This document shows positions 41,337 through 53,236 of a DNA stretch of 64,000 bases, one piece after another. Both the position numbers and the translations under genes were made by a program. Every line of letters starts with the position of its first letter. Within the stretch, counting starts at the first letter, position 1. Source of the stretch: Telopea speciosissima. Taxonomy: Eukaryota > Streptophyta > Magnoliopsida > Proteales > Proteaceae. The notes beneath the pieces are model-generated. The model saw only the letters and a program-made list of their open reading frames with translations. It ran no database searches and was not told where the DNA came from. The stretch covers positions 18,921,568-18,985,567 of the forward strand of contig NC_057925.1 in NCBI RefSeq assembly GCF_018873765.1. Direction: 5' to 3'.

Positions 41337-44300
41337 CTAGACAAACATGTTAAAAGACTCAACAATACCCATACAAGAAATGTGTTTCCTGAACACTCCC
41401 ACTGGCAATGCCTTTGTCAAAGGATCTTCCAACTTGCTGTCAGTCACAATGTGCTCCACAATAATCTACCTCTCATTGACTTTTTCTCTCACCATGAGAT
41501 ATTTTGTCACAATGTGTTTAGAACCTGCAGACTTCTTGTTGTTCTTAGAGAAGCAAACTGCTGAGGTGTTGTCACAATACAACACCGTAGGTCTAGCTAT
41601 GGAATCTACGACCCTCAACTCTGAGATGAAGCCCCTGAGCCAGATAACTTGCTTTATAGCCTCGAAAAGAGCAATGAACTCTGTCTGCATAGTAGAGGAT
41701 GCCAAGATGGACTGCTTGGCACTCTTCCAAGAGATGACACCACTCGCCATCTTGAAGATGTAACCATAAGTGGATTTCAAGTCATCAGTGCAACCTCCAT
41801 AGTCAGCATCAAAAAACCCCACAACCTCTAGAGTGTCACCCCTACAGTAGACTAGAATAGGATCCTTGGTCTTCTGCAAGTACCTCATGACCTTCTTTGC
41901 TGCCGTCCAATGTGCCAAATTAGGACCAGACTGGAACCGCCCTAAAATACTGACTGCAAAGGCTATATCTGGGCGAGTACAAACCTGCGCATACATCAGA
42001 CTCCCTACTGTAGAAGCGTAGGGTTTGTCAGCCATAGAACTCCTCTCAATGTCATTTCTAGGGCACTGCTGCTTATTCAGTCTGTCTCCCTTACTGATTG
42101 GTACATCACCAGCTGAACAAGTAGACATATTAAACATTTTGAGAACCCTCTCAATATAAGCCTTTTGAGATAGCCCTAGAAATCCCTGCTTCCTGTTGCG
42201 CTTGATCTCAACTCCAAGGACAAAACTGGCCTCACCCATGTCCTTCATTTCAAAACTCGCAGACAGAAAACTCTTCGTCTCAAGTAACAACGCCATGTCA
42301 CTACATGCCAGTAAGATATCATCAACATACAATACCAAAATGATAAACTTACTCCCACTGACCTTCAGGTAGATACAATGATCTACAGGGTTTTCAGAAA
42401 ACCCAAAGGAGACTACCACCTCATGAAACTTGAGGTACCACTATCTTGAGGCTTGTTTCAAACCATATAGAGACTTCTTTATCTTGCAAAATTTCCTCTC
42501 ATTCCCTACAATCTCAAAATCTTTTGGTTAAACCATGTAAACATCCTCTGCAAGATCTCCATTCAAAAAAGCAGTTTTGACATCCATCTGGTTTAATTCC
42601 AAGTCAAAATGAGCTACAAGTGCCATAACGATTCTAAAAGAATCTTTTGTGGACACTAGGGAAAAGGTCTCATGAAAGTCCATACCTTCCTTCTGTGTGA
42701 AGCCTTTTGCTACCAACTTGGCCTTGTAGCGCTCAACTCTTCCTCGAGAATCAGTCTTAGTTTTGTACACCCATTTGGAGCCTATGGGTGCACAACCTTC
42801 TGGAAGATCAAATAATTCCCAGACCTTGTTGTTATCCATAGACAATAACTCATCCTGCATAGCCTCTAACCACTTCTGAGAATTTGCACTACTGACAGCT
42901 TGCTTGTAACTGGTTGAATCCCCTTCTTGTCCAATGTCAACATCACCTTCTGTAAGGTACAACATGTAATCGGATCCGATAGCAGACCTACGAGATCTAG
43001 TAGACCTTCTCAAAACCTCCTCTGGCTGAATGGGATCAATGGGATCAGCTGCTGTCACTGGTTTAACAGGTATCATTGGCTCAACCATCACCTCTTCAGT
43101 AGGTTCAGGTGTAGCCTGATCAACAATAATAGATAGTTGGAGACTGGTACTAGGCACAACATCAAAAGCAACAGTGTCCTCTTCATAAAAAACAAGATTC
43201 TTAGGCTTAGGAAATCCATCACCATCCTCAATGAACTTGGCATGACTGGTTTTCACAATCTTGTTAACCGAATTAGGGCAGTAGAATCTGTAACCCTTGG
43301 ACCACTCAGGATATCCCACAAAGAAGCAGCTGACCATCCTAGGGTCTAATACCTTTTCATGTGGATTAAATAACCTCACTTCAGCTCTACAACCCTAGAC
43401 ATGCAAGTGATTAAGACTAGGCTTTCTACCAGTCCAAAGTTCAAAAGGCGTCTTTGGAACTGATTTACTAAGCACTCGGTTTAGAATATATGCAGCTGAC
43501 TTGATTGCTTCCCCCCAAAGGGACTCTGGAAGACTGGTGTTATTAAGCATGCTTCTCATCATGTCTTTCAGAGTACAGTTCCTTCTTTCTGCAACTCCAT
43601 TATGTTGCGGTGTGCCTGGCATAGAATACTGGGCAATAATGCCTTGCTCCTGTAGGTACTTGGCAAAGGGACCAAGTAGTTGGGTAGAATCTCCATGTCT
43701 GCCATAATACTCTCCTCCTCTGTCAGACTTCACTACCTTAATTCTCCTTGCATGGAAATTTTCCACTTCAGCTTTGTAGATCATAAAGGCATCCAAAGAA
43801 TTTGACTTCTCAGAAATGAGATAGAGGTACCCATAAAGTGAGAAATCATCAAAATAAAGGTAAAAAAGAATTGCTGATGACCCAGTGAAGGAGCAAAAAA
43901 TGGACCACTAATATCTATATGTACTAGCTCTAGTAAACCATTACTACGAGCTGCCTTCATCCTCCTTGTTTTAGTCATCTTTCCCTTAATACAATCCACT
44001 CAATTATGTAAATCATGGAAGTCTAAAGGTCTAAGAATCTTATCTCTGTCTAATCTTTCCATCCTCTGCACAGATATATGACCCAGACACCTATGCCACA
44101 ACATGGAAGATCGCTCATCTAACATAGAGCGCTTGGAACCAACATTTAGAACTACTAGAGAATCACAGTTTAATTTGTAAAGCCTATCAACAAGACTACC
44201 ATTATCAACAACAACAGAGTTATGTAATAAATTGAGGCCATCTTTATTAAAATTGAAAAAATATCCCACTCTCGAAAGTTTTGAAACAGAAATCAAATTC

Positions 44301-45454
44301 CTTCTCATGGAGGGAACATACACAATGTCTTCTAAATCCAAAAACAAACCACCAAACAAAAAAATTCTAACTACTCCAATGGCTTCAACAGCAACCTCTA
44401 CTCCATTTTCGACGAACACCGCCACCTCATCCTTGCTTGGTGTCCCCCTTCTGATGAACCCCTGCAAGGAATGAGTGACATAAATAGAGGATCCAGAATC
44501 AATCCACCATGAATCCATAGGGGTATTAACATTAAAGGATTCAAAGCAAACAAAGGACAGGTGAGTACCAGAATCCTTCTTCTTTGCCAACCAGGACTGC
44601 CTAGCCCTGCAGTCTTTCTTCATATGCCCCTTCTTGTGACACCAGAAACACTCCAGACCGCCCATATCTTTCTTACCAACATATGTATGGTCACGCTGAG
44701 GTGCTCTGTCCCTGTTAGCCCTGTCATAAGGCCTAAACCTGTCTTTTTTGCTAAACCTCTTCTTGTTCCTGTAAGGTCCAACACCACCCTTAGAAGTGGT
44801 GACATTTGCACTCTCAATTTTCTTCTTACTTTTCTTGTTCTGCTCTTCTTGTGTGCAAATGGAGACCAACTCTTTCATGGTCCATTTGTCCCTCAAGGCC
44901 GCATAGGTGGTCTTCAAAGTCGCATACTACTCTGGGAGAGATTTCAGTGTAAGAGAGACTAGAAAATCATCATCCAGGTTAGTTTCCAGATCTTTCAACT
45001 TCTTCACCATGGAAGATATCTCCAGAAAATGCTCCCTCACACTTCCATTACCATCAAACTTGGCTAAGAGGATTTGATTCATCAATTCCGCTTTCTCAGC
45101 ACTTTGAAAAACCTCAAAAACTTCTTTGATCACAGTCAAATATTCAGTTGCAGTGTCCATCTCTCCTACACTATCCTTCATATTCTCAGGGATAGATCTT
45201 TTCATCAAGATGATACACTTTCTGTTAGCAGTTTCCCATTTTTCTAATTTCTGGTTCTCCTCAGTGGTGCTAGTGGCTGTAATTATGGGATTAGGCTCTC
45301 TAAAAGCTAAGTCCAACTCTATGACAAATAGTGCTACATCCAGGTCCTCTCTCCATTTCTTATAGTTATCTCTAGATAAGATAGGAACAGTAGAGAATAG
45401 ACTACCCTGAATAGATATCATGGAGACAGTACAAGCTAGATAAATATACACACT
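41337..45454 (-). pseudogene. Copia 3 gag-pol polyprotein, mainly nonsense-disrupted
   Basis: Minus-strand domains: gag (LSRDNYKKWREDLDVAL) with CCHC knuckle CFWCHKKGHMKKDC (about 44660); protease WWIDSGSSIYVT (about 44500); integrase with HRCLGHIS, IKGKMTKTRR, SDRGGEY and [13 protein letters not shown] with SKWVYKTKTDSRG, MDVKTAFLNGDL, SLYGLKQASR and YVDD (about 42330); RNase H with DADYGGC, CDNTSAVCF and the closing EDPLTKALP. Breaks are mostly single nonsense changes in frame: TAG near 44925, TGA near 43998, TAG near 43393, TAA near 42527, TAG near 42440 and TAG near 41463. One frameshift lies near 43850. Many are G-to-A or C-to-T type, as expected of methylated, silenced DNA. Confidence 0.92.
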
Positions 45455-46585
45455 TGTAGACACTGATTTTTGTCACCCCATTTGGCGATGATGACGACGG
45501 GACACGGACAATGGACGACGCACCTTCCCTCTTTCTAGACCCCGAAAGAGACGTGTATCGAATTTCCACGGTGCCATGAGGGGGTGTGACATCAGCTTGC
45601 TGACGTCACCCACGGTGCCGTGGAAAAGTCCCCCACGGCGCCCTGGACTCCTCCACGGCGCTATGGAATACTTATCCTACTAGGAAGGAGAGGGGACCCC
45701 TCCCTATAAATAGGAGGGTCCCCCTCCCTCATTTCCTAAGGATTTTTGGGTAGAGAGACCCTCCCCAAGTGCTTTTCACCCTCCTTTTCTCCATTTTTCA
45801 CCCTCCTTTCTCCTCTTTCTTTGATGAGAGTGTGAGTGAGTGAAGCCTTCTTTGATGTGGATAGATCCTTCGATTATCCTTCCAAGCAAGGAGCATTACC
45901 ACTCCTAGACATTGTTATCCCGTCAGTGTACGGCTAGCAATTGAAACTCATTTATTTTAGACATTACTCTACCTGGTTGCTCCCCATCAATTCACTTGAA
46001 AGAACTGTTACTCTGTCCGGAAGGAATCAGCATCAGCCCATTCGTCTATCTCCCCTGAGCCAGGGGAATATAATCGTACAAGTATAATTATTGCAGTCTC
46101 ATCGTTTCAATGTAGCCCTTTTGTATTTCATCATTTTAGTATATGTTTTTCATGTATGTAATGTAGTTTATTATGTTCTAATTTAATTTATAACGTTTGA
46201 ATGTAGTTCATAACATCCCCATCCCCGTAATAAAAGAGAGAGAACATTCGTCCTTATGTAGCATCTAAGATAGAGAGACCGGCTTTGGCCGGGCGAGGTG
46301 GGTGCCTAACACCTTCCCACACTCGTAACTTGACCCCTTATCCGAACCTCTGGTCAGACCATTTGGAGTCACGTAGCCCGATTCTGTTCACAACGGATAA
46401 GGCTACACTTAATGGGTCCTACGTCCTAACCCTGGGTGGCGACTTCACAATATTTCAGTATGTTATGCATGATCCCAAACCCCTAATATTATTTCTGAAC
46501 ATTAACAATATTATCCGTATTAATACCCTAAATATCACTAAGGTAGAGGAACCTTCGGATCCTATGGAAGACCACGGTACTTACA
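45455..46585 (+). mobile_element. Ty3/gypsy Tat-type LTR (solo or 5' end)
   Basis: It begins TGTAGACACTG and ends ttaca, with gtggcgacttcactgggga directly after, the usual primer-site context of Tat/Ogre-type elements. Inside are a TATA box and the conserved passage ggccgggcgaggtgggtgcctaacaccttc typical of that lineage. The internal coding region is absent after about 46620, so this is a truncated element. It cuts off copia 3. Confidence 0.78.
45704..45713 (+). promoter_or_regulatory. LTR TATA box
   Basis: CTATAAATAG in a GC-rich context (tccctataaataggagg), the expected LTR promoter. Confidence 0.7.
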
Positions 46586-46619
46586 GTGGCGACTTCACTG
46601 GGGAATGAGTGGACTAACG

Positions 46620-47674
46620 TCCACTCGAGGTCAAACTTTCTAAAATAGATGCTACTGACAAATTATAAAACACTCTCTCCAAGCTTCTGTATAAAACAAA
46701 AAAATATATATAAAAAAAAAAGGGAATTATTATCGTAACAAGGGTCTGTTATTTATCCAAACATAACAAGACATCTAATGCCCTCTTAAAACTATACAGG
46801 TGGAAATAATTTGGTAAGGATACTTGAGTAAAATCACACTTAGTGCTGGAAAATAGAAGAAACCCAAGAATTTTAACTACATTTTTTATGAAAGGGTTAA
46901 AACGTAACTCTCCCTCTTTTCTCTCTCCTCTCCACTCCTCCCTCTCCGACTGCGAACGAATTCTCCCTCACTCTACTCTCTCTCTCTCTCTAGCTGCCTC
47001 ACCCTGCCGCTGTGACCATCACACGATGGATTTTTGTTCTCACTTCCGCCTCTCACTCCTTTGCATTTGTCGGAGTACCCATCGGAGAAGGCAACAATTG
47101 TCTTATCCTACTGCTGTGACCATCAATTTATGACGGATCCGTCGTTCTCACTTCCACGTCTCTTTCCTTGAACGACAGACTGAGTACTCAATTTCTGTAA
47201 GATTCTCTAGCTCATCTCACCAACAAATTACCCGTGTTGCTGGTTCCCCTGCTGTGACTTGTTTTTTTTCCTTTGATTTTTTCATTTTTTCTGGGTTTCC
47301 TCTTCATAGATTCAGACCACGGTAAGATCCTCCCGGGTTTGATATTCTCTATTCTATTTCTTCATTTATTATTATTCTTTTATCTCTGTTTTTTTTACCA
47401 TCGATACTCTGTTTTTGGGTAGTGACTGTAACCCTCAGAAACTGAGTCAAAACTCAAAAATCCTTTGAATCTCTGCCTCTGAGTTTGTTGAATTTTGGTG
47501 AGCTGTTTCATGGTGTATGAGTTAGTTCTAAAATTTTGAATTCCTTTAGACAGAATGAGAAAGAATTTGTCCCAGTTTAGCATATGAAATGAGTCTTTAA
47601 CGATTATAGGCTGGGATTCTATTATGGAAGTATCCAAGATGTGTTAATTTTAGGATTTAATAGTTGAACTCATT

Positions 47675-47710
<36 letters not shown>

Positions 47711-48550
47711 GTAGTGGTGACTAATATAAAATGAATATGTGTGTTAATGAAGTCATTTGAAAACCAAAATGGATAAAAACATTTCCATGTGATTGCCAAA
47801 TTACCTTATGTCAGATTATAACTGGGCAAATATGCGAAGTTGATTTTAGCTCTCAGAGTGCATTATATTTCTTCAGGAAATAGGAACAATTGGTTTGGTC
47901 TTTATCCTGCTTCTGCTACCATTTTTAAAAAGAAAAGTCCTCCTTATCCTTGTCTTTAAATGCAATGTTCCTTTGGGTGGAGTATGTATAAGAAAACAGT
48001 CAGATTTCATCCCTTTGTTTCTGTCCTCTAATTAACAAATGTAGTTATGATACTGTGTTTTTCTCTATTGTGGATAGATGTAATGATTTTGTAAGAAGCT
48101 AACTAGTGCTGGTGAATCTGTTTATAGGTTCTACTCTGTTGACAATTTCGTTTTGGTTTCTCTTTTCCCCTGCTTACCAGGATATACGTTCGTTGATGCG
48201 GCTATGCTTGACTTTGGACCTTAATTTATTGCTACTTATCTTCCATTAAAAGTTCAAACGACTTCAAGAAGTCTCAGTTATCTACAACTAGGAAACCCAT
48301 CTTCACTCCCAATACCACCTCTAGGTTTGTTGGCTTGGTGCAAAGGAAGCCTATCATATATTTTCAAAGGGCCATACCTTCTTCAATAATAATTTAATAT
48401 TGAACTGTGGTGTTGTTGGTAGATTTTAATATATATACTTTGAAATTTAATTTGTTTTTTCACTCTATTTGTTCTGTACATCATTCCATGTTGTGTGATT
48501 CATTAAATTTTTGTTATAGACATAACTAACATAAGTTTACGGAGGTAGGT
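46620..48550. other. No gene recognised; possible UTR/intron-like sequence
   Basis: A C/T-rich leader-like stretch (46910-47000) is followed by low-complexity and AT-rich sequence. A 96-codon frame at 46843-47133 lies in the pyrimidine tract and has no recognisable product. A (CT)n microsatellite occurs at 47681-47708. Confidence 0.45.
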
Positions 48551-48624
48551 GAGTCTTTAGCTCAAAAAAGGAAGAACACCTGGGTTTGTTCTCAGGAGAT
48601 GATGGTTCAAGTCTATCAAGACTC
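48551..48624 (+). tRNA. tRNA-like sequence, probably degenerate
   Basis: The acceptor arms GAGTCTT and AAGACTC pair perfectly. The T arm GATGG-TTCAAGT-CTATC pairs throughout with one G-T. The D stem has a mismatch (GCTC/GAAC). The anticodon arm CCTGG...TCAGG has an 8-nt loop, GTTTGTTC, so the anticodon is unclear. It shares its acceptor with the locus at 53165-53236. Confidence 0.5.
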
Positions 48625-49130
48625 GTACAGCCTTTTCCATTTGGAATTTAAGAGTTTAGTAGTTTTTTGCTGTTTTCCATCCTGTTTCTCTATTGATGAC
48701 ATGGTTTAGTAGTTTCTGGCTATTTTTCATCATGTTTCTCTATTTATGATATCGAGTTTAGTAGTTTCTTGCTGCATTGTTGACTTCATCAAGACATTTT
48801 TAAGTTGCATTACTTTAGGATGTTGAAATGTACGTTTCTGTTTTTACAATATATTTCTTGAGCATAGCTATTATTGGGATGGAAAGGTTTTCAGTTCAGT
48901 CGCACTTCATTTTGGGTGTGTCAATGCAAGTAAATGCTAATGGTGAAGTGAACTCTTTTTCTTGGACACTGTAAAAGAAGGGCATTTTGCTTGGTGTATG
49001 AGAAAGAGTCAATATTATAATTGGGTTGTGTTGATGATAGGCTGAAAACTGGAGAGGGTTTGGTCTGTTGTAGTCCTGTTATTTCTCATATAAATGGAGA
49101 AAGAGTCAATAGTATATCTGCATGACCAGG

Positions 49131-49167
<37 letters not shown>

Positions 49168-49470
49168 GGATCTCCACTTCTCAAAGCAATAACCTAGAGA
49201 GTTCAGCAATTTGCCATTTTTTTAGGCAGAATTCCAAAAGTCAGTGGTGGTTATGGTTATACTTGTCTTAGATGCACCAAAAGTCAGAAGTTTCTTTAAC
49301 TTTATTTTCAGTTTGTTTTTCCATAATTTGATTTGGCAGAAGCTCAACACTGCATATAGAAATACTGACATAACTTCCAAAACTAGGACTTACTGGCATC
49401 AGAAAATTTCTTGTAAAGGTGAAATTTAATGATCTGAAAAGTAATTAATCATTGGGAGAACTCAAACGTT
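48625..49470. other. No gene recognised; GA microsatellite
   Basis: A duplicated passage (gtttagtagtttcttgctg / gtttagtagtttctggct) recurs near 48652-48780. A (GA)n tract lies at about 49134-49163. Confidence 0.5.
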
Positions 49471-49477
49471 GGGGGAG

Positions 49478-50345
49478 TGTTGGTGATAGAAATCCCAAAC
49501 ACTCACACGCGGGGATACACACGTGGTGTGAATAGTGCGGGTATGCCAGAATCTTTGCGCAGGTTCAAACGAGGCCAAGAACAGCCTAATCTGACTCTTT
49601 ACCAGGCTAGTAGGTTTTCCTCCTGCCTGAGTAGCTCTAAGGTCTTTTGGGTTAAGCCAACAACCACAGACTACGGCCCGAATTTCTATTGCTCAGATTG
49701 AAAGGAAAGAACTTTGAGACACAAACAGCAATGAACTGAAATAGTTAATGCATTAATCAATCATACTAGAAACAAGTGTGAGCCTTGTGCGTACACCCCT
49801 GTCGCCCTTAGTATGTGACCGTGCATCTCCTTCAGCCTCAAATGACAACAAGAAATGCAATAAAGAAATGCATAATAGAACACGTACAAGTAAAACGTAA
49901 AGAGAATAAACAAATGCTGGTTGTCAGGTGTGTTTTTGTCTGTCCTTTTTCCAGATCTGTCGTCCTCCTTATAAGGATAGGCACCAGCGGTTATCAGCCT
50001 GTGTAACTGCTTCCACCAGGGCCACCCCTCTTGGTTCATGGTTCCCTACCCCCAATTGGGCGCTGCCACATGTACCACCAACCTGCTCTACCTCCAACTG
50101 CTAAGGCAGTCATGGGTCCCACCAATATTGACCTTATTCACGTCTCTCACAAGACGTGGCTCTGCGCTCGTGCCCCTGACACGTGGGCCAGCCCCTAACT
50201 GTCAGGGTGCAACCACGTTCCGGCGTTCCTCACGTTCCCGGTCCAACGACGAGTGCTCAGCCTTGGTTCTTGCTGGGCCCATTCTGACCAGAACTAGGTG
50301 GTTTGGACCGCAAGCAGGGGGGGCATATTGCAAACGCTTCTCTAA
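49478..50345 (+). mobile_element. Possible LTR-like segment
   Basis: It follows a purine run (gttgggggag) and starts TGTTGGTGATAGAAATCCC, as a copia 3' LTR would. It is much GC-richer than its surroundings. No second copy or clear end was seen; the end near 50345 is where composition changes. Confidence 0.35.
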
Positions 50346-50805
50346 ACCCTCATAGTGCTGTTGGAAAAGGGGAAGCCCTTTTCAATTAAACTCATGTGCT
50401 TAATGGCAGCATCTCCCATTGCTTTTGATGGAAGTCCAGCTTCTGCTTCTACATTGCTTGTGACATTTAAATTTAATGCACTTCTTGAGTGGCATATTAA
50501 AATTTGTCATTTGAGATGCTGCAAAGCAAAAAATAATCAGATGGCTTTGCCTCTTTTAGGAGAAGATATCAACTAAACACTTTACAGCGAAGTGGATTTA
50601 GTTTAATTAATGGGTAATTTGCAAGAAAATGACAGTTGGAATATATTTCCTTTCCTTTCCTTTTTAAGTGGGGAAAAGAGCAGACGGTTTTATTTAGGAC
50701 TATGATTTGTGAGACCCTGTTAGAGAGCCAAGTATTCACATGTTATCTCAATGTCATTTCCGCTCCAAATGCCCATTAATGAGCCATTTGTGTGTGTGTG
50801 TGTGT

Positions 50806-50851
<46 letters not shown>

Positions 50852-50890
50852 TCAAATTGGTTCCCCCTAATCGATTCTTATTAGTTACAG
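50346..50890. other. No gene recognised; (GT)n(GA)n microsatellite
   Basis: A 73-codon plus-strand frame at 50355-50576 has no known match. A (GT)n then (GA)n tract lies at about 50788-50848. Confidence 0.5.
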
Positions 50891-51061
50891 GTAAATTACA
50901 GGAACTTTATCCCCTCAAGTACAGTACACCCTCAAGTGCACCAAAATGGTACATCTAACAGTGCACATGCACTTGGGGGAGTGTTTTAAACAAAATCACT
51001 TTAAGGTGCACCGTTAGATGTACCTTTTTGGTGCACTTGAGGAAATAAAAATTCTAAATTA
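50891..51061. mobile_element. Foldback MITE
   Basis: cctcaagtgcaccaaaatgg, then tacatctaacagtgcac, is mirrored by gtgcaccgttagatgtacct and ttttggtgcacttgagg. Outer ends gtaaattacagg / taaattac pair loosely. Confidence 0.85.
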
Positions 51062-51752
51062 CACCTTAAATACCTTAAGTTTGAGAAAATGACATTTGGG
51101 TTACCTTATGTTTGAAAAGTGATGCCTAGAGTGTCTTAGTGGGTTTATTATACTCCAAAATAAATATATTTTCAAGCTTGCCCCTCTCAACCCCATTCCC
51201 ACTTGTAACCCCACCTTCACCTCCATTTCTACTTCCAACCTTGACCCCAACCACCACCATCTCATCCCCTGCAACCCTGCCCTTCCCTACCCTATAACCC
51301 CAACCCACCCTTCTGCTACCCCAACTCTTAGTTGGCACATCATCACTCATGACACGTGGTAAAACCCTACACTCTAACCAAATGGACCCATCAAGGTCGA
51401 ATTTTCGGATCGATAACCCTTATACTCTAGGGTTATAAGGGTATAGGGTATAGGTCTATATGATTTTCAGCTGTGTTTTCTTTCAAGTAAACCCTATTCC
51501 TGGGTATGATGTATATATATTTTCACGGTTTCATTTTTAATGGTTCGGTTCGATTTCGGTAAACGGTTTGACCCAAGGCAACAAGAGAGCAGCACCAGAT
51601 GACCACAAGGAGAATAAAAGATCTCGAACTGAGTGGTGACAGGAGAAAGGTGATCGCCCGTTGCAGCCCTAGTATGAATAAAACATTCAACGACTAGAGC
51701 TTAATGGGGTTATAAATATCAACTAGGGGTTATTGATCCGAACTTTCGATCC
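51062..51752. other. No gene recognised
   Basis: A C-rich low-complexity stretch at about 51175-51330 keeps minus-strand frames open but encodes only low-complexity Gly/Val/Arg sequence. The rest is AT-rich. Confidence 0.5.
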
Positions 51753-51760
51753 TAATGGGC

Positions 51761-52003
51761 CATGGTTTCAGATATCAGATATTGGTGGATCGATATCAAT
51801 TGGATATGGATATAGTATCGATCGGCATTGAACATATCAAACCACTTTACCCTCAAAGATATCGATACCATAGGGTATTTTGACCATTATTCCTCGTGTA
51901 CCATGCACTGATCTGGTAATAGCTAGTTATCGGTATCGGTTTTGGCCGATACTGATATAGATCGCCAGATACGGCTGATCCGAGGCCGATACCTAAAACC
52001 ATG
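51761..52003. mobile_element. hAT-like MITE, CATGGTTT...AAACCATG (copy 2)
   Basis: Ends CATGGTTT and AAACCATG are flanked by a perfect octamer TAATGGGC at 51753-51760 and 52004-52011. Eight-base duplications mark the hAT superfamily. The interior carries ggtatcgg/gccgata repeats as in copy 1. Confidence 0.9.
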
Positions 52004-52011
52004 TAATGGGC

Positions 52012-53164
52012 TCATTTGATTAAAGTGTAGGGTTTTGACAAATCTGACAAAATTCTCCTAATTTCATCAAAATCTATACTAATTGACCTAATTTACACAA
52101 TTTTGACAAAGATGTCAAAATTTTATCTGAATATGCCTAATTTTCTTCAATTTGGCCAAAGTTAACAACACATCGCAAGGTTGACAAAAAGAAAACATAG
52201 GTTTGACCAAGATCACCAAATATTATAAATTTGATCAAATCATCCTTATTCATAATAGAAATATCATTTGCTCAAATGCACTGGTGAAGGGAGATCAGTT
52301 GTCATCTTTTCGACTTGTCCCACTAATGTAAATCTGGTCTCTCAAGTCCCAATTCTTAAACAAAAGGCTCAAAGGATTGGAGCAGCAAAATGGATTAGAA
52401 TAATAGAGAAAATAGAAACTTGCAAAATAAAATCAGAGAGCAATAAGAAAAATTCAGAATGGAACTATGGATCAATAATTAAAAGAGTAATGTGCTGATG
52501 GTCCTCATATTCAGGTCGAATGACCATATCACTCTAGGTTATCAGCTGGAAAAATCTCACAAAATTTCGAAGCTGAAATCAGGAGGCAATGGTACAGACT
52601 TGCTTCTACTAAGAAAGCAGGGCAAAGAGGTTAGAATAGAAATTAAGAGAATGTTATAACAGAAGTTAATCCACGAAATTTCAGATCAATTTCAGATTTG
52701 AGAGATTTATTATATGAACTAGAATGGAGAAAGTAGCTCTAAAACAGGGTATTGCCTATATGAGTTAAGAACTAGAATTCATGACTATTAACTGTCAGGT
52801 TGAAAGACCCAAGTTCAGAACTCACAATGTTCATTTCCTATGGGATGGAAAAAAATGGCATGTATAACTGCATGATTTAAAACAAATTTAACAGCATCTG
52901 GCCGGCAGAAAAACAAAAGATCAATTGTAAGGTCCACTGGCCAACATATGGGAAGATCCCTTTATCAAAATTGTTAACATTACAACAAAAGTAGCTGAAA
53001 TTCCAAAATATTCAATGCCCCTTTTTATTTATTTTCCCACTTGTCACATTCACTGACATGTCCACAAGGGGAACGATCCAAACGCCCGACCCAAATGGAA
53101 TACAAATTTAGACATAACCCGATACGAATGAATAAAAAAAAAATTGAACATAAGAAAATTCAAT
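52012..53164. other. No gene recognised
   Basis: A-rich sequence. At 52020-52210 the words tttgacaaa / aattttgac recur irregularly. No coding support. Confidence 0.5.
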
Positions 53165-53236
53165 GAGTCTTGGTGGATTCGAACCACCATTTCTTAGGGA
53201 ATCCCCAAGTGCTCTACCTATTTAAGCTAAAGACTC
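53165..53236 (-). tRNA. tRNA-like sequence
   Basis: The minus strand folds as a full cloverleaf of 72 nt: acceptor GAGTCTT/AAGACTC perfect, T arm GGTGG-TTCGAAT-CCACC perfect, anticodon stem CTTGG/CTAAG (one G-T), D arm GCTT/GAGC partial. The 7-nt anticodon loop GGATTCC lacks U33, so a functional anticodon cannot be assigned. Either a diverged gene or a tRNA pseudogene. Confidence 0.55.

Larger units (their letters stand above)
40352..45454 (-). mobile_element. Ty1/copia retrotransposon 3 (Tork-like), 5' truncated
   Basis: 3' LTR, polypurine tract, about 530 bp of untranslated region and a near-complete polyprotein on the minus strand. The 5' LTR and primer site are missing: at 45455 the sequence changes abruptly into a Tat-type gypsy LTR. 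The lineage call rests on DSWWIDSG, YVDDILLA and the CTRPDIAFAV run. Confidence 0.88.

Noticed and set aside
45455-46585. 5' LTR of copia 3
   Set aside because: Does not match the copia 3 LTR at 40352-40794 and has Tat-type gypsy features instead.
46843-47133. 96-codon frame
   Set aside because: Encoded by a pyrimidine-rich tract, which avoids stops by composition; no domain.
51126-51350. Gly/Val/Arg frame on the minus strand
   Set aside because: Low-complexity C-rich repeat on the plus strand.
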